64,000 nucleotides of DNA from an uncultured Spirochaetales bacterium (GTDB lineage Bacteria > UBP6 > UBA1177). This document shows, piece after piece, positions 63,448 to 64,000 of the stretch. Positions within the stretch are counted from its first letter, which is position 1. Each line of letters opens with the position of its first letter. The DNA is taken from NCBI GenBank assembly GCA_902774115.1, contig CACYHH010000004.1, positions 124,001 through 188,000 on the forward strand. The letters run 5' to 3'. Under the pieces are notes generated by a model. The model saw only the letters and a program-made list of their open reading frames with translations. It did not search any database and was not told the origin of the DNA. The position numbers and the translations under genes were made by a program.

Positions 63448-64000
63448 TTACTTCAAAAATGTTTCTGTTTGAGGCAGTAGTTTTTCCATAATCGGATAAA
63501 TCAAAGTTGTATCCTCGAATTTATTTATGGCACAAACTTTTTTCCCGGCATCTTTGGACGAAGCTCCGCAATGGAACACTTTTTCATCACTTGTTTTGTA
63601 GTCGATGATGATGAATCTGTCGTGACATTCCGGATTTGGTTTTACTGAAAGACGCGGATATTGGGAGTTAAAATCCTGAACCTCTGATTCCGTTAAAAAT
63701 CCTTTTTTGCCGTTTCCGTTCCGCGTAAACAGAAGCACTTCGACACCGGGTTTCTTATGTTTCAAAAGATTCAGCGTTTTGATATTCACATAATCGTCAA
63801 TCACATAAATGCTTTTGTTAGCCGTGCGGTAAATGTCCGTATATGCGACATCGGCTTCAAATTTCTGCCCTTTGTACACAACGAAATTCTTAAATTCAGT
63901 ATTGTTAGCAAAATTCTCGTTGATTTTATCTATGTTTTCGCAGATTTTTTTGATTTCGGCATCACTTTTTTGCTGTTTTTCCGCAATAGTCAGCACGGAA
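63448..64000 (-). CDS. PLD-like protein fragment, ORF6N-linked family
   Basis: C-terminal part of a gene that runs off the right edge; about 182 residues are visible. A helical linker (EIKKICENIDKINENF) precedes a domain homologous to residues 195-335 of the 23511 protein: GQKFEADVAYTDIYRTA, YVIDDYVNIKT, the HxRx4D motif HDRFIIID and HCGASSKDAGKKVC. The N-terminal half, presumably a DNA-binding domain such as ORF6N, is not in the window. The stop region does not carry the 24-bp repeat of the other loci. Confidence 0.78.
   Translation of the reverse strand, partial: SVLTIAEKQQKSDAEIKKICENIDKINENFANNTEFKNFVVYKGQKFEADVAYTDIYRTANKSIYVIDDYVNIKTLNLLKHKKPGVEVLLFTRNGNGKKGFLTESEVQDFNSQYPRLSVKPNPECHDRFIIIDYKTSDEKVFHCGASSKDAGKKVCAINKFEDTTLIYPIMEKLLPQTETFLK

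Overview
The window comes from a Gram-negative, probably anaerobic bacterium. Outer-membrane biology is shown by Mla-type lipid transport genes, a LolC/E-type permease, YidC and many predicted lipoproteins. The lipoproteins carry acidic Asp/Glu linkers, EGF-like CxxxPC repeats and DUF1566-like modules, and there is an FHA plus DUF4388-like protein. Together these suggest a deltaproteobacterial or myxococcotan-grade lineage, but that placement is an inference and no rRNA or tRNA gene was seen. Most promoters look like ordinary sigma-70 sites, and Shine-Dalgarno sequences (GGAG/GGAGG) are strong and often decide the start codon.

Layout. 1-1668 (minus): mlaE-mlaF-mlaD, running off the left edge. 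1759-4128 (plus): rpmH-rnpA-yidD-yidC. 4342-11273 (plus): inositol-1-phosphate synthase, an EPT-repeat lipoprotein, a HlyIII-type membrane protein and sbcDC. 11415-15038 (plus): a small membrane-anchored coiled coil, the FHA protein, aroE and an RsmB-type methyltransferase. 15145-20871 (plus): tandem Cys-rich lipoprotein paralogues, the last one split by a frameshift. 20872-23198 (minus): a PreT/GltD-like oxidoreductase and an isocitrate/isopropylmalate dehydrogenase family enzyme.

23385-35019 is the accessory region: an ORF6N plus PLD-like gene, then a minus-strand defence operon (hsdR-hsdM-hsdS followed directly by an AAA ATPase and an HNH nuclease resembling Septu PtuA/PtuB), then an AAA/DUF4143 gene preceded by four regularly spaced 12-bp repeats. 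The ORF6N locus and the DUF4143 locus share the same upstream hairpin motif and the same 24-bp 3' sequence although their genes differ. The 24-bp copies bracket the whole defence block in direct orientation. This is the most unusual structure in the window.

35027-46687 (minus): a Vat/CatB-like acetyltransferase with a small Cys-rich partner, prfA, rpmE, the grpE-dnaK-dnaJ-tcdA chaperone operon, and nnr-tsaE-EI24-LolC/E. 46893-50518 (plus): a lipoprotein, a large unrecognised membrane-anchored protein and a YkgJ-type Cys-cluster protein. 50499-58951 (minus): miaB-etfA, a Kelch-like lipoprotein with a small membrane partner, rpoZ, purM and a YD-repeat-like lipoprotein. 59091-60376 (plus): udk-nth. 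60425-64000 (minus): a flippase-like membrane protein, a secreted GH13 lipoprotein and a second PLD-like paralogue cut by the right edge.

Most of the core genes are housekeeping. The novelty is in the defence/ORF6N region and in the lipoprotein families.
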